DNA of 64,000 bases from VXNE01 sp963664635 (GTDB taxonomy: Bacteria > Pseudomonadota > Gammaproteobacteria > Pseudomonadales > Azotimanducaceae): contig OY761542.1 in NCBI GenBank assembly GCA_963664635.1, forward strand, positions 2,480,001-2,544,000. The letters are read 5' to 3'. The position numbers and the translations under genes were made by a program. Position 1 is the first letter of the stretch, and every line of letters starts with the position of its first letter. The notes below the pieces were generated by a model. The model saw only the letters and a list, made by a program, of their open reading frames with translations. It had not been told where the DNA came from and made no database searches. This document shows, piece after piece, positions 1-8,265 of this stretch.

Positions 1-615
1 CACGAAGTCCTGGCGCATCGTCAGCAGACGGTTGAGTTCGGTGACGTCGCGGGCCATGACGAGCGTGCGTTCGGCGTCGATGGCGATGCGGCGGAGCTCG
101 ATGCGGCGGGTCTCGTCGGCGGGGGCGGAGATCTCCACGATGTCGCTGTCCACCTCGCCCCGGAGGAGGGCGACGATGTCCGGACTGCGCACGAGGGCCA
201 CGAGGTTCTGGCCGAGGTCGCTCGCCGAGAGCCCCAGGTGTGCCCGTGCGCCCCGGTTGTAGTCCTCGATCTCCCCGTCGGCGCGCAGGATCACCCAACC
301 GTCGGGGATCGTGTCGGTGGTGGTGCGCAGGCGCCGCAGCGTTGCGAGCAGGTTGCGGCTGCGGCGGCGGCCCAGCTCGATGGTGCGGTGCAGCCGGTCC
401 GCAGTGGCGTGCCAGGCCCCGTCCCGGTTGGGGGGGCGTCCCAACGGATGCCGGGACCAGCGGCCGAACGCACGGAACTCGAGGCCGTGGTGGACGATGA
501 ACGCCGTCAGTGCGGTGACCACCCCCCAGGCGACGCTGCCGGTGAACCAGCCCACCAGCGCGACCGCGGTCAGCCCGCCTATCGCGTGGGCGCGCGCGGC
601 ATCGCGGGCGGTCAC
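1..615 (-). CDS. phoR: PhoR-type sensor histidine kinase (N-terminal part, cut by window edge)
   Basis: Membrane sensor kinase that would phosphorylate the adjacent PhoB. Reading back from a GTG at 615, the frame stays open to the window edge (205 codons). The first 35 residues form one or two hydrophobic segments typical of the PhoR membrane anchor. A PAS-like segment follows around residues 100-200 (TIPDGWVILRADGEIEDYN). The last visible residues, MRQDFV, are the usual lead-in to the HisKA box of PhoR, so the phospho-accepting His and the ATPase domain lie outside the window. The GTG start lies 7 bases after the phoB stop, so the two are co-transcribed. The family is clear; the start is inferred. 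Confidence 0.85.
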   Translation of the reverse strand, partial: MTARDAARAHAIGGLTAVALVGWFTGSVAWGVVTALTAFIVHHGLEFRAFGRWSRHPLGRPPNRDGAWHATADRLHRTIELGRRRSRNLLATLRRLRTTTDTIPDGWVILRADGEIEDYNRGARAHLGLSASDLGQNLVALVRSPDIVALLRGEVDSDIVEISAPADETRRIELRRIAIDAERTLVMARDVTELNRLLTMRQDFV

Positions 616-622
616 ACCGGGG

Positions 623-1330
623 TCAGGCCTTCCCGTCGCTGGCCGAGAAACGGTACCCGACGCCCCGGACGGTCTGGATGTGCCGATCGGCTCCGAACGG
701 CGCGAGCGCCTTGCGCAGCCGCAGCACGTGGACGTCGATCGTGCGCTCTTCCACGTACACGTTGCGGCCCCAGACCCGGTCCAGAAGCTGCGCGCGCCCG
801 AAAGCGCGGTCCGGATGCCGCATGAGCGTCTCGAGCAGCCGGAGCTCGGTGGGCCCGACGTGGACCGGCGCGCCGTCGACGCTCAGCCGGTGGCTGTTGG
901 TGTCGATCTCGACCGCGCCCGCGACGATCTTGCCGTCCTCCGGGTTGCCCGCGCGGCGCATGAGGGCCTTGATGCGGGCCACCAGCTCGCGGGGTGAGAA
1001 GGGCTTGGTGAGGTAGTCGTCCACGCCGGCGTCGAAGCTCTTGAGCTTGTCGGACTCTTCGCCGCGCGCCGTGAGCATCAGCATGGGCAGGTCCGCGGTG
1101 AGCGGGTCGCGCCGCAGGCGTCGCGCGAGTTCGACGCCGCTCATCCCGGGCAGCATCCAGTCGATGATCAGGAGCCGCGGAAGGGGGCCGTCCAGGATGT
1201 CGAGGGCCTGTTCGGCGGTGGCCGCCTCCACCACCTCGAACCCGGCGCGGCCGAGGGAGAAGGTGAGCATCTCGCGGATTTCCGGCTCGTCTTCGATCAG
1301 GAGCACGGAGTTTTGGGGCACGGCCGTCAC
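623..1330 (-). CDS. phoB: PhoB phosphate-regulon response regulator
   Basis: DNA-binding response regulator of 235 residues, close to the usual 229. The receiver domain (about residues 6-120) has the acidic pair in LLIEDEPEIR, the phospho-acceptor Asp in LLIIDWMLPGMSG and the conserved Lys in YLTKPFSP. The C-terminal winged-helix domain ends in the OmpR-family signature VYVEERTIDVHVLRLRKAL and VRGVGYRF. I chose the GTG at 1330 because it leaves a normal short N-terminus; the frame opens further upstream to 1441, but that extension has no family character. It is followed at once by phoR. In the family it activates pho genes under phosphate limitation. Confidence 0.92.
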   Translation of the reverse strand: MTAVPQNSVLLIEDEPEIREMLTFSLGRAGFEVVEAATAEQALDILDGPLPRLLIIDWMLPGMSGVELARRLRRDPLTADLPMLMLTARGEESDKLKSFDAGVDDYLTKPFSPRELVARIKALMRRAGNPEDGKIVAGAVEIDTNSHRLSVDGAPVHVGPTELRLLETLMRHPDRAFGRAQLLDRVWGRNVYVEERTIDVHVLRLRKALAPFGADRHIQTVRGVGYRFSASDGKA

Positions 1331-1511
1331 GCTTTCACTCGAACCGTCGCGCGGATTCCGGACAGGCGATTCTGGACAGGCAATGTGACACCGGTGTGAA
1401 CCGTGCGGTGCAGTATGCCATCGGCGCGTCGCCAAGGGCACCGTCCTGCTGCGGCGGGAGCGCGACGAGAGCGCGGCGGGAGCGTCACGACCGGCGCCGG
1501 AAATACGTTAG

Positions 1512-1574
1512 GCTAGGAGCCTGCGACGTAGGAGTTTCGCGCCAGCGAAACTCCCAATGCGACCGTCAGGTCGC
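1512..1574. repeat. Dispersed palindromic repeat, copy 1
   Basis: A perfect 10-bp stem, GGAGTTTCGC (1531-1540) and GCGAAACTCC (1545-1554), closes a GCCA loop. A second stem, GCGACC/GGTCGC (1559-1574), follows. Close relatives of the first hairpin and its upstream TAGG-GC-TG lead occur at 44371-44414 and 45067-45110, so this is a dispersed REP-like element. Here it lies between phoB and the dienelactone hydrolase, which are divergently transcribed. Confidence 0.65.
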
Positions 1575-1605
1575 GCTAGGCGCCGTCGAAACGGGCGGGA
1601 GGTGC

Positions 1606-2298
1606 ATGCAGGTGGGGACCACGAGACAGTTGCGGGCGTCCGACGGCTTTACCCTCGGTGCATATGAAGCCTCGCCGGACGACGGGACGGCGGTGCGGGG
1701 CGGGGTGGTCGTCATCCAGGAGGTCTTCGGCGTCAATCCGCACATCCGCGAGGTGTGCGACGGCTATGCCCGGGACGGCTACGCGGTGATCGCACCGCAG
1801 ATCTTCGATCGTGCCGAGCGCGACGTCGAGCTCGGCTACGAGGGCGACGACATGACCCGCGGCATCGGGATCGCCTTCCAGGGGCTGAACCGGGAGGACA
1901 CGCTGAAGGACCTGCAGGCGGCGGTCGACGAAGTCGGCAAACACGGCGCGGTGGGTCTCGTGGGGTATTGTTTCGGGGGCCTGCTCACCTGGGTCGGAGC
2001 CTGCGAACTCGAGGGGGTGGCGTGCGCTTCCGCATACTATGGCGGCGGCATCGCGGGGGAACTCGGCCGTACGGCGCGCTGCCCGGTGATGATGCACTTC
2101 GGCGAACTCGACGCGCACATCCCGATGAGCGACGTCGAGCGGATCAGGGCCGGGTTGCCGGACGTGGACGTGTACGTCTATCCGGCCGATCACGGTTTCA
2201 ACTGCGACCACCGGGCGAGCCATGACGCGGCCTCGGCGGCCACCGCCCGCAAACGGACCGTGGGTTTCTTCGAGGAGCACCTCGGGTCCGGGGGTTAG
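1606..2298 (+). CDS. Dienelactone hydrolase family protein
   Basis: Alpha/beta-hydrolase of 230 residues, the normal length for carboxymethylenebutenolidase-like enzymes, which open the lactone ring of dienelactones in aromatic degradation. The triad is visible: nucleophile Cys in GLVGYCFGG, Asp in FGELDAHIP and His in ADHGFNCDHRASHD. The motif GGVVVIQEVFGVNPHIRE is the family signature around the helper Glu. The ATG at 1606 is preceded by GGGAGG at good spacing; the frame opens further upstream without family similarity. There is no aromatic-degradation operon around it, so the real substrate is unknown. Confidence 0.88.
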   Translation: MQVGTTRQLRASDGFTLGAYEASPDDGTAVRGGVVVIQEVFGVNPHIREVCDGYARDGYAVIAPQIFDRAERDVELGYEGDDMTRGIGIAFQGLNREDTLKDLQAAVDEVGKHGAVGLVGYCFGGLLTWVGACELEGVACASAYYGGGIAGELGRTARCPVMMHFGELDAHIPMSDVERIRAGLPDVDVYVYPADHGFNCDHRASHDAASAATARKRTVGFFEEHLGSGG

Positions 2299-2671
2299 GG
2301 AAGGCGTAAGCAATCGATCAGAGGTTTCTGACCGTGACCCGCGCGCGGCGGTGGCCCCGGATGCCGCGAAACGCGTGGCTCGCCACCCGTCCGCGGGTTG
2401 CATCCGGGTTGGATGGAGTGTCCTTGACATGCCCGAATCGTTTGTTGATGCTTCCGCCTCCCGAGTTTGGGGGCGGGTAGCATCAGATACTGAAGGCCGG
2501 GCGGTCCGGGGCCGGTGGCGCCGGACGGCGGGGCTTTCTGCACGATTGCCGGGAACACCAAGAATCCGCACAGCGGACAGGCGGCATGGATGCACGGTGG
2601 CGGGACGAGAAGGTCCAGCGGGCCGGTGCGCTCCAGAACGGACATCAGCATGGGAAAGCACGGGAAGTCGC
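2299..2671. other. Intergenic region before the TonB operon
   Basis: About 370 bases with no convincing gene on either strand; the frames that are open look like shadows. It holds a TTGACA at 2424-2429 with a 17-bp spacer to GATGCT, and a stem-loop whose outer arms are GATGCT (2447-2452) and AGCATC (2479-2484) with an inner C-rich/G-rich stem. It probably carries the promoter and leader of the operon downstream. Confidence 0.5.
2424..2452 (+). promoter_or_regulatory. Candidate sigma-70 promoter of the TonB operon
   Basis: Perfect -35 hexamer TTGACA at 2424-2429, 17-bp spacer, weak -10 GATGCT at 2447-2452 (3 of 6 matches). The -10 doubles as the left arm of a stem-loop ending at 2484. The weak -10 keeps this tentative. 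Confidence 0.35.
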
Positions 2672-3454
2672 ATGAGAAGTCGCATGAATAGACAACGAGT
2701 TCACAGCCTCTGGGCAGGTCTGCTGCTGGGGGTGGGGAGTCTCCTCGCCGGAGGCGCGGCTGCGGCGACGCTCGACGACATCTTCGTCGTCGCGGAGCGC
2801 CTCAACGACCAAGCGCGTACGTCGCAGGCGAAGATCGACGCGCTGACGGAGGAGACCCGCGAACTCTACCATGAGTACAAGACCGTCCTGAAGGAAGTGG
2901 AGGGTCTGCGCGTCTACAACCGTCAGCTCGAGAAGCAGATCGCGAACCAGAACCGCGAGATGTCCCAGCTTTCGGAATCGATCGACCGGGTCACGGTGAT
3001 CGAACGCCAGATCACGCCGCTGATGCTGCGGATGATCGACGGGCTCGAGCAGTTCGTGGAACTCGACCTGCCCTTCCTGGCCGACGAACGGGAGGACCGC
3101 ATCGTACGCCTGCGCGAGATCATGGACCGGGCGGACGTTGCGGTCTCCGAGAAATTCTCGCAGGTGCTGCGGGCCTACCAGATCGAAAACGAGTACGGCC
3201 GCACCATGGAAGCCTACGGCGCCACCATCAACGTCGAAGGCGTGGACCGCATCGTCGATGTCCTGAAGATGGGGCGCGTCGCCCTCGTCTACCAGACCAG
3301 CGACGGCGACGAGACCGGCGTGTGGAACCAGGGTGCCCGGCGCTGGGAAGTGCTGGACGAGGAATACGCAACCCCCGTACGCAACGGCATCCGCATGGCG
3401 CGCAAGCAACTCGCGCCCAACATGCTGGTGCTCCCCGTGACCGCGCCGGAGTAG
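2672..3454 (+). CDS. DUF3450 family periplasmic protein of TonB2-type operon
   Basis: Secreted coiled-coil protein of about 260 residues. A signal peptide (hydrophobic LWAGLLLGVGSLLAGGAAA) is followed by a long helical region rich in Glu, Gln and Arg (about residues 30-130) and a C-terminal domain ending around VWNQGARRWEVLDEEYATPVR. This is the DUF3450 protein regularly encoded first in the operon ttpC-exbB-exbD-tonB-TPR, where it probably works with the TtpC periplasmic domain; its biochemical role is not known. ATG codons at 2672 and 2684 are both possible, each with a purine-rich stretch before it. Only 7 bases separate it from the next gene. Confidence 0.85.
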   Translation: MRSRMNRQRVHSLWAGLLLGVGSLLAGGAAAATLDDIFVVAERLNDQARTSQAKIDALTEETRELYHEYKTVLKEVEGLRVYNRQLEKQIANQNREMSQLSESIDRVTVIERQITPLMLRMIDGLEQFVELDLPFLADEREDRIVRLREIMDRADVAVSEKFSQVLRAYQIENEYGRTMEAYGATINVEGVDRIVDVLKMGRVALVYQTSDGDETGVWNQGARRWEVLDEEYATPVRNGIRMARKQLAPNMLVLPVTAPE

Positions 3455-3461
3455 CGACACC

Positions 3462-5039
3462 ATGAGCCCAGTGACCCCAGAGAGAGTGACCCCAGACGCA
3501 GCGACCCCGGATACAACAGCGATGCACCAGCAGCAGAGAATCCCGTCCCGCAGGCTCGGACTGCTCGGCGCCGTGCCCTGGTGTCTGGGTCTGGCCTTCG
3601 GTCTGGCCGCCGGTTCGGCCGCACAGGCGCAGGCGCAGGAAGAAGCGGGGGAGGCGACCCCCTCCCAGCTCGAGGTGGTCCCGGCGGATACCCTTGGCGA
3701 ATTGCTGAAGAACGTCGAGGAACGCCGCGTGGTCGAAAGCCGCGAGCACGTGCGGCGCGAAGCCGAGTTCGTGCGTCGCCAGAGCGACCAGCAGGCGCTG
3801 CTCGATCAGGCCCAGGCGGAGCGGCGCCAGGAGGAGCGGCGCAGCGAACGCCTCGAGACCCGTTTCGAGGAGAACGAAATCCGCATCGGCGACCTGCAGG
3901 AGCAGCTCGACAAGCGTCTCGGGTCCCTGCGCGAACTGTTCGGCGTGCTGCAGCAGGTGGCGGGGGACACGCGCGGCCTGTTCGAAGGCTCCATCATCAG
4001 CCTCGAGTATCCGGGCCGCGGCGACTGGCTTGGAGAACTGGCGGCCAAGATGGGCACCTCGACACAGCTCGCCACGATCGACGAGATGGAACAGCTCTGG
4101 TTCGAGCTGCAGCGCGAGATGACCGAGTCGGGCAAGGTCTCGCGCTTCAACGCCACCGTCAACATGCTCAACGGTGAACGGCTCGATACGGAAGTCATCC
4201 GCGTGGGCGCCTTCAACGTTGTCGCGGACGGCAACTACATCAACTACGATGTCGAGGTCGGGGCGCTCGTGGAACTGGCGCGGCAGCCAGCCGCACGTTT
4301 CGCGAACACGGCAGAAGACATGCAGGACGCGTCGCCGGGCGAAATCATTCCCTTCGCGGTCGATCCGTCGCGCGGCTCGATGCTCTCCCTGCTGATCCAG
4401 GCGGCGACGGTCGGCGAGCGGGTCGGCTCGCCGTTCGGCGGCATCGCCAACGGCGAATGCTGGCTGCCGTTCTGCGACGGCCAGGGCGGCTACGTGGGTT
4501 CGGTCATCATCCTCGGCGGCATCCTGGGCGTGCTCCTGGCCCTCGAGCGTCTGGTCACGCTGAACCTCGTGGGCGTCAAGGTGTCCTCGCAGAAGCGGAC
4601 CGATACCCCCAACGACGACAACCCGCTCGGGCGGCTGCTGAACGTGTACGAGGCGAACCGCGACATCGACGTGGATACCCTCGACCTCAAGCTCTCCGAG
4701 GCGATCCTCAACGAGACGCCGCGCCTGACCCGCAACATCACCCTGATCCAGGTGATCTCCGTGGTGGCGCCGCTGCTCGGCCTGCTCGGGACGGTCATCG
4801 GGATGATCCTGACGTTCCAGGCGATCACGCTGTTCGGCACCGGCGATCCGAAGACCATGGCGGGCGGTATCTCGACGGCGCTGATGACCACGGTGCTCGG
4901 TCTCTGCGTGGCCATTCCGACGGTGCTCCTGCACTCGATCGTCAATGCCCGCAGCAAGTCCATCATCCACGTGCTCGACGAAGAGAGCGCCGGTCTCATC
5001 GCGCAGCGCGCGGAGACCTCCGGCCAGCCGCTGGGGTGA
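3462..5039 (+). CDS. ttpC: TtpC-like MotA/TolQ/ExbB proton channel protein with periplasmic extension
   Basis: Large ExbB-type protein (525 residues) of TonB2 systems. An N-terminal hydrophobic signal (about residues 25-50) leads to a long periplasmic helical domain (about 60-170) and a globular part. Membrane segments follow around 345-365 (VGSVIILGGILGVLLAL) and in the channel core LIQVISVVAPLLGLLGTVIGM ... MAGGISTALMTTVLGLCVAIP. In the family it partners ExbB2, ExbD2 and TonB2 to transmit proton-motive force to outer-membrane receptors. An internal ATG at 3522 would give a cleaner signal peptide; the segment between the two candidate starts is made of near-repeated GTGACCCCAG units. GTG of exbB follows 4 bases after its stop. 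Confidence 0.88.
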   Translation: MSPVTPERVTPDAATPDTTAMHQQQRIPSRRLGLLGAVPWCLGLAFGLAAGSAAQAQAQEEAGEATPSQLEVVPADTLGELLKNVEERRVVESREHVRREAEFVRRQSDQQALLDQAQAERRQEERRSERLETRFEENEIRIGDLQEQLDKRLGSLRELFGVLQQVAGDTRGLFEGSIISLEYPGRGDWLGELAAKMGTSTQLATIDEMEQLWFELQREMTESGKVSRFNATVNMLNGERLDTEVIRVGAFNVVADGNYINYDVEVGALVELARQPAARFANTAEDMQDASPGEIIPFAVDPSRGSMLSLLIQAATVGERVGSPFGGIANGECWLPFCDGQGGYVGSVIILGGILGVLLALERLVTLNLVGVKVSSQKRTDTPNDDNPLGRLLNVYEANRDIDVDTLDLKLSEAILNETPRLTRNITLIQVISVVAPLLGLLGTVIGMILTFQAITLFGTGDPKTMAGGISTALMTTVLGLCVAIPTVLLHSIVNARSKSIIHVLDEESAGLIAQRAETSGQPLG

Positions 5040-5043
5040 GCCG

Positions 5044-5562
5044 GTGATCGGTGACGCCTATTACGCGATCGTTGCCTACATAGAGCAGGGCGGCGATGTC
5101 CTGTACCTCATCGGGATCGTGACGTTCCTGATGTGGACCCTGCTGTTCGAGCGCATCTGGTACTTCCAGAGCGAACACAAGGGCGTGATCCGCGGGGCGA
5201 CGGAACAATGGGAGAGTCGCCCGGAGCGGCGCTCGTGGAGCGCGCGCGAGATTCGCTCCGCGCTGATCTCCCAGGCGTCGGCCCGGATCACCGGATCGCT
5301 GCCCATCATCCAGACCTGCGTGCAGCTCTGCCCGCTACTCGGCCTGCTCGGCACCGTGACGGGCATGATCACCGTGTTCGACGCGATGGCGACCCAGGGC
5401 GGCAACGCGCGCTCGATGGCGGCGGGGGTGTCGATGGCGACCATTCCCACGATGTCCGGGATGATCGCCTCGCTGTCAGGGCTCCTCGGCACGACCCTCG
5501 TGAAGCGCAAGATCGACTTCGAGATCGAGCTCTTCGAGGAACACCTGACGATGGACCACTAG
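5044..5562 (+). CDS. exbB: ExbB2 proton channel subunit
   Basis: Short MotA/TolQ/ExbB protein (172 residues). The first membrane segment is near residues 15-35 (VLYLIGIVTFLMWTLLFERIW). The channel signature CPLLGLLGTVTGMITVFDAMA and the Thr-containing helix GVSMATIPTMSGMIASLSGL form the pore with ExbD. The GTG at 5044, with GGGGTGAG upstream, is the only start giving a normal protein. It forms the inner-membrane proton channel that energises TonB. The stop codon TAG lies inside the CTAG end of the palindromic element that follows, so insertion may have set or preserved the C-terminus. Confidence 0.9.
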   Translation: MIGDAYYAIVAYIEQGGDVLYLIGIVTFLMWTLLFERIWYFQSEHKGVIRGATEQWESRPERRSWSAREIRSALISQASARITGSLPIIQTCVQLCPLLGLLGTVTGMITVFDAMATQGGNARSMAAGVSMATIPTMSGMIASLSGLLGTTLVKRKIDFEIELFEEHLTMDH

Positions 5563-5725
5563 TGTGCTGTCTCATGAATAACTTTGCGGTTTGCGGTAGC
5601 GCATTTTTGTCGCTGGCAAGGCGCGTCCGACGAACAGTGGTAGGCCCCACGTGAGGAGGCGCAACGCCGCCAGCGGCGAAAAGGCGCAGCGCAAACGCGA
5701 AGGTATTTGTGAGACAGCACACTAG
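5559..5725. mobile_element. MITE-like foldback element between exbB and exbD
   Basis: A 167-bp non-coding block with perfect 16-bp terminal inverted repeats, CTAGTGTGCTGTCTCA (5559-5574) and its complement (5710-5725). The two halves remain imperfectly complementary further inward, so the transcript could fold into a long hairpin. It is too short for a transposase and lies inside an operon between exbB and exbD. CTAG or TA at both ends may be the target duplication. No second copy occurs in this window. It could affect exbD/tonB expression by termination, processing or promoter activity. Confidence 0.75.
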
Positions 5726-5776
5726 GGCTCGGCGGCGCCGAGGCGCTGTAGCCCGGAGACGACGGAGGACAGGCCC

Positions 5777-6181
5777 GTGCGACAGATCCGCAGTCACGCC
5801 CGCGCCGACGACGAGTCGGACCTCAACCTGACGCCCATGCTGGACGTTGTGTTCATCATGCTGATCTTCTTCATCGTGACGGCCACGTTCATCAAGCAGG
5901 CCGGCATCGACGTCTTCCGGCCGGACGCCCAGACCTACGAACAGAAGCCGACGGTGAGCGTGCTGGTGGCCATCAGCGACGCCGGCGAAATCTGGATCGA
6001 CAAGAAACGTGTCGACGTGACCGCCGTGCGCGCGCACATCGAACGCCTGCATGCGGAGAACCCCAAGGGGGGACTCGTCATCCAGGCCGACCGCAACGCC
6101 AAGTTCGAAAAGCTGAAGGCGGTACTCGACGCGGCCCGGGCCGCGAATCTCACCGAGGTCGCCATAGCGACCGAGCAATAG
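5777..6181 (+). CDS. exbD: ExbD2 biopolymer transport protein
   Basis: Protein of 134 residues with a short cytoplasmic start, one membrane helix (MLDVVFIMLIFFIVTATFIK, residues 24-43) and a periplasmic domain. The conserved proton-carrying Asp is in LTPMLDVVFIM. Start is GTG at 5777 with GGAGGA just upstream. It pairs with ExbB and TtpC to drive TonB. Its separation from exbB by the palindromic element is the only break in an otherwise tight operon. Confidence 0.93.
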   Translation: MRQIRSHARADDESDLNLTPMLDVVFIMLIFFIVTATFIKQAGIDVFRPDAQTYEQKPTVSVLVAISDAGEIWIDKKRVDVTAVRAHIERLHAENPKGGLVIQADRNAKFEKLKAVLDAARAANLTEVAIATEQ

Positions 6182-6215
6182 CCGCGAGAGCGACTGAACG
6201 GGTGACGAAACAGAC

Positions 6216-6821
6216 ATGACTATCCGATACGTGATTGGCGTGGTGGCCGGAGCGGTCGTCACGTTCGTGCTGTTCCTGCTGATGCAGGCCCTCATCAAGA
6301 GCGACAAGAGTCCGTTCTCGGACGCCGCCGGCGGGAAGGTCCTTGAGTTCGTCCGTCTCCAGGAAGACCAGGAACTCCTCATCAAGCAACGCAAGCCCAA
6401 GCCCCCGCCGCCGCCCGACGAGCCGCCGCCGGACATGCCGAAGCCCGACTTCGACTCCAGTGACGTCTCGACGGGCATCGACATCGGCGCCGTGGACGTG
6501 CAGGTGGACCTGAACGTCTCGGGGACCGGCGGCTTCTCCTCGGACGGCGAGTACCTGCCGATCGTCAAGGTCGCTCCGATCTACCCGCGTCGGGCGCAGA
6601 CCCGGGGGATCGAGGGATACGTGCTGCTCGAGTTCATCGTCACGGCCACGGGGGCCGTGCGCAACCCGGTGGTCATCGAGGCCAAGCCGCCGGGGATCTT
6701 CGACCGCTCGGCGATCCAGGCGGCGCTGAAGTTCAAGTACAAGCCGAAGGTCGTGAACGGGGAACCCGTCGAGGTGGCGGGCGTGCGGAACCTCATCAAA
6801 TTCGAGCTCGAGGACGGCTAG
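6216..6821 (+). CDS. tonB: TonB2-type energy transducer
   Basis: Periplasm-spanning TonB of 201 residues. An N-terminal membrane helix (GVVAGAVVTFVLFLLMQALI, about residues 5-28) is followed by a short Pro/Lys spacer (KPKPPPPPDEPPPDMPKP, about 63-82). The C-terminal TonB domain is about residues 110-201 (YPRRAQTRGIEGYVLLEFIV ... FKYKPKVVNGEPV). The short proline region is typical of TonB2 rather than TonB1. It links the ExbB/ExbD channel to outer-membrane receptors such as the one at 55208. The TPR gene begins 5 bases downstream. Confidence 0.93.
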   Translation: MTIRYVIGVVAGAVVTFVLFLLMQALIKSDKSPFSDAAGGKVLEFVRLQEDQELLIKQRKPKPPPPPDEPPPDMPKPDFDSSDVSTGIDIGAVDVQVDLNVSGTGGFSSDGEYLPIVKVAPIYPRRAQTRGIEGYVLLEFIVTATGAVRNPVVIEAKPPGIFDRSAIQAALKFKYKPKVVNGEPVEVAGVRNLIKFELEDG

Positions 6822-6825
6822 GAGG

Positions 6826-8157
6826 ATGCAGATGCAGATCACGAGCAAGCGCCTGACCGCTTTCCTGCTCGCGTCCGCGGTGGTCCTGGCGGCGGCCCCG
6901 GCATGGTTGCCGGCGGCGCCGGGAACGGCCTTCGCCGCGGAGGAGGAAGAGCGCAAGACACGCCGCGTGCCGACCATGACCGAGGCGACCTACAAGAAGC
7001 TCGCCGAGGTCCAGGAGTTCATCGACGCGAAGGACACCGCCAGTGCCCTCGAGGTGCTCGACGACATGATGAAGCGCTCGCGGCGCTACAACGGTAACGA
7101 GATCGGCCAGATCTACAACATGTACGCCTTCGTGTACTACCTGAGGGAGGATGTTCCGCGCGCCATCAAGGCCTACGAGATGGTCCTCGCGCAGGGCGAG
7201 GACATCCCCGAGGGACTTGAGGTTTCGACGCTCGACAACCTGTCGAAGTTCCATTTCATGGAAGAGAACTACGACGATTCGCTGAAGTACATGATGCTGT
7301 GGCTCGACAAGGCCACGAACCCGGGACCGGCCGTGCACATCTTCATCGGCCAGATCTACTACCAGTTGCGGGACTTCCCCAATGCGATCGCGCAGATCGA
7401 GCGGGGCATCGAGGTGGCGCGCGACCGGGGGCTCGTCGTTCGCGAGAACTGGTGGGGCCTGCTGCGCTACCTCTACTTCGAGCAGGAGAACTGGGACAAG
7501 GTCCTCGAAATCCTGGAGATTCTCGTGCGCGATTTCCCGAAACGGGACTACTGGCTGCAGTTGGCGGGCATCTACGGGCAGGAGGGCCACGAGAAGAAGC
7601 AGGTCTATACCTACGAGGCGGCACACGTGGCCGGCTTCATCACGCGGCAGCGCGACATCATCAACTACTCCGGCCTCATGATGCAGGACCAGGCGCCCAT
7701 TCGTGCCGCGAAGGCGCTGCGGAAGGGCATGGACGACGAGATCGTCGAGGACACCGCGCGGAATCTGCAATCGCTGGGGCAGGCCTACCAGCTCTCGCAG
7801 GAGGTGGACCTGGCCATTCCGGTCTACGAGAAGGCCGGGACCAAGTCGGACGACGGCGAGATCCTCGCGCGGCTCGCCGCGCTGTACCTGGAGAAGGACC
7901 GCTTCGAGGAGTGCGTGGACGCCGCGACCCGGGCGCTCGACAAGGGCGGGCTCAACAAGTCCTACAATACGCAGGTGGTCCAGGGTCAGTGCGAATTCAA
8001 TCGCGACCGCCTGACCTCGGCGCGCCGAATATTCGTGGCGGCCCGCGGCGAGGCGCGCAAGGACCGCAACCGTGCGGTGGAGAACATCTGCCAGCGGTGG
8101 GTGCGCTACATCGACAACGAGAGCAAGCGCCGCCGGGAGATCGCTGCCGCGCAGTAG
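6826..8157 (+). CDS. TPR-repeat periplasmic protein of TonB2-type operon
   Basis: Exported protein of 443 residues ending the operon. A signal peptide (FLLASAVVLAAAPAWLPAA) is followed by helical repeats throughout, with TPR-like pairs (for example AIKAYEMVLAQGEDIPEG, NAIAQIERGIEVARDRG, VLEILEILVRDFPKRDYW). TPR proteins in this place accompany TonB2 systems in Vibrio and other gammaproteobacteria and are thought to help assemble or stabilise the complex. It has its own AGGAGG before the start. The exact role here is inferred from operon position only. Confidence 0.85.
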   Translation: MQMQITSKRLTAFLLASAVVLAAAPAWLPAAPGTAFAAEEEERKTRRVPTMTEATYKKLAEVQEFIDAKDTASALEVLDDMMKRSRRYNGNEIGQIYNMYAFVYYLREDVPRAIKAYEMVLAQGEDIPEGLEVSTLDNLSKFHFMEENYDDSLKYMMLWLDKATNPGPAVHIFIGQIYYQLRDFPNAIAQIERGIEVARDRGLVVRENWWGLLRYLYFEQENWDKVLEILEILVRDFPKRDYWLQLAGIYGQEGHEKKQVYTYEAAHVAGFITRQRDIINYSGLMMQDQAPIRAAKALRKGMDDEIVEDTARNLQSLGQAYQLSQEVDLAIPVYEKAGTKSDDGEILARLAALYLEKDRFEECVDAATRALDKGGLNKSYNTQVVQGQCEFNRDRLTSARRIFVAARGEARKDRNRAVENICQRWVRYIDNESKRRREIAAAQ

Positions 8158-8174
8158 CGGACCTCCTCCCTCAG

Positions 8175-8231
8175 GGCGACTCCCCAAGGCGACTCCCCAA
8201 GGCGACTCCCCAAGGCGACTCCCCAAGGCGA
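8175..8231. repeat. 13-bp tandem repeat, four copies
   Basis: The unit GGCGACTCCCCAA is repeated perfectly four times (8175-8226), with a fifth partial GGCGA before the ribE leader. It fills most of the gap between the TPR gene and ribE. Perfect short tandem arrays change copy number readily, so the spacing upstream of ribE may vary between strains. Confidence 0.9.
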
Positions 8232-8265
8232 AAGGAGGCGGCCTGAACGCAGGCGGGCGGGAAGC

